Below are positions 32,161 through 32,557 of a DNA stretch of 32,557 nt, piece by piece. The notes below the pieces were generated by a model. The model was not told the DNA's origin. It searched no databases and worked only from the letters and a program-made list of their open reading frames with translations. The position numbers were made by a program, and so were the translations under genes. Source of the DNA: a virus; IMG/VR virus record IMGVR_UViG_3300042691_024752, positions 1 through 32,557 of that record. The stretch is one strand, 5' to 3'. How positions within the stretch are numbered: position 1 is the stretch's first letter; every line of letters begins with the position of its first letter.

Positions 32161-32462
32161 TACTGCGCGGCTCCACCATAGAAGAAGAGCGTCACACTGG
32201 TAACTTCAGCACTGGAGACATCAATAAACACTCCCGAGTCAAAGAGAATTCCCATATCCGGAAGGATAAGGTCAGTGGCTCCTGCCGCAGCAGGCGTATT
32301 AATGGTCACCAAGGCTGTGCCTGCGGTAGTGCTGCCGTTCTTTAGGGTAAAGGATGCGGCTGTTGCCGTATTTGTAAAATAAATGCCGGCTACCCGGGTG
32401 CGGCCCCCAACTGCATGACCATCGGCAGTCTTTGTGACTGCCTGAATATTGCTGTTGCTCAT
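32160..32462 (-). CDS. Small beta-rich virion protein
   Basis: The 100-residue protein has a VAGIYFTNTATAASFTLKNG segment and regular beta strands, ending SVTLFFYGGAAQ. AGGAG lies five bases before ATG 32462. It resembles the small beta-sandwich at 16626-16958 in overall style. Such proteins are common near structural genes of aquatic phages. Confidence 0.62.
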   Translation of the reverse strand: MSNSNIQAVTKTADGHAVGGRTRVAGIYFTNTATAASFTLKNGSTTAGTALVTINTPAAAGATDLILPDMGILFDSGVFIDVSSAEVTSVTLFFYGGAAQ

Positions 32463-32474
32463 GTCCGCTCCTAA

Positions 32475-32557
32475 TTAAGCAGTGCGTGTGAAGACGTATG
32501 CTGTGGCGCTTGAAAACATGAGGGTAAAACGGGCAAGACCCGTTGCGCCAGAGGCAA
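32475..32557 (-). CDS. C-terminal end of an upstream virion gene (cut by right edge)
   Basis: The last 26 codons of a gene entering from the right are visible before TAA at 32475: ASGATGLARFTLMFSSATAY followed by VFTRTA. The beta-strand style resembles other small structural proteins. Only the end is present, so no function can be given. Confidence 0.6.
   Translation of the reverse strand, partial: ASGATGLARFTLMFSSATAYVFTRTA

Noticed and set aside
1-32557. tRNA genes, integrase, transposase or attachment sites
   Set aside because: No cloverleaf, recombinase motif or terminal inverted repeats were seen on reading both strands; absence by eye is not proof.

Overview
The window is part of the genome of a tailed bacteriophage (Caudoviricetes), almost certainly a podovirus. 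It contains a family A DNA polymerase, an archaeo-eukaryotic-type primase, two helicases and a nuclease. These are followed by a full tail, ejection and fibre module and a holin/endolysin lysis cassette. Genes are packed head to tail with ATGA, TAATG or TTGA overlaps, and no gene-free stretch exceeds about 80 bases. I see no integrase, repressor, tRNA, rRNA, IS element or CRISPR array, so a lytic lifestyle is the simplest reading. Terminase, portal and major capsid genes are absent and probably lie beyond the right edge. The family mix (P22-like tail parts, HMO-2011/pelagiphage-like conserved proteins, fibres typical of aquatic metagenomic phages) suggests a freshwater or marine proteobacterial host. 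That is inference from family resemblance, not something the sequence proves.

Layout. (1) 1-5733, minus strand: replication module. In transcription order it reads: two conserved phage proteins, a putative ssDNA-binding-like protein, an intergenic hairpin, the primase, a small acidic protein, a UvrD-like SF1 helicase and the DNA polymerase, which is cut by the left edge. (2) 5734-5811: the only divergent intergenic region, with a palindrome and a candidate promoter. (3) 5812-7952, plus strand: a two-gene island of an SNF2-type helicase and a RecB/Cas4-like PD-(D/E)XK nuclease. It converges with, and overlaps by 41 nt, the end of the virion operon. (4) 7912-16621, minus: four large low-complexity or amphipathic proteins, probably ejection or internal virion proteins, plus a micro-ORF. 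(5) 16626-19476, minus: small structural proteins and the P22 gp10-like tail hub. (6) 19480-20125: two basic small proteins and a zinc ribbon. (7) 20129-22368: lysis region with GH24 endolysin, 3-TM holin and several small membrane/coiled-coil proteins. (8) 22369-27196: four fibre-type proteins interleaved with tiny coupled genes. (9) 27207-31174: a 22-residue repeat protein, small structural proteins and head-tail adaptors. (10) 31174-32557: short Met/Gly/Lys-rich proteins, small beta proteins and the tail of one more gene cut by the right edge.

Working together: polymerase, primase, SF1 helicase and the putative SSB form the replication set. The plus-strand SNF2/nuclease pair looks like a DNA remodelling or recombination accessory. 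The late genes build the portal-proximal adaptor, tail nozzle, fibres and ejectosome, and holin, endolysin and membrane partners release progeny. Six genes missed by simple length cut-offs (24 to 56 residues) were read by hand in the gaps. One further gene has a rare ATT codon as its best start, and several others use GTG or TTG starts.
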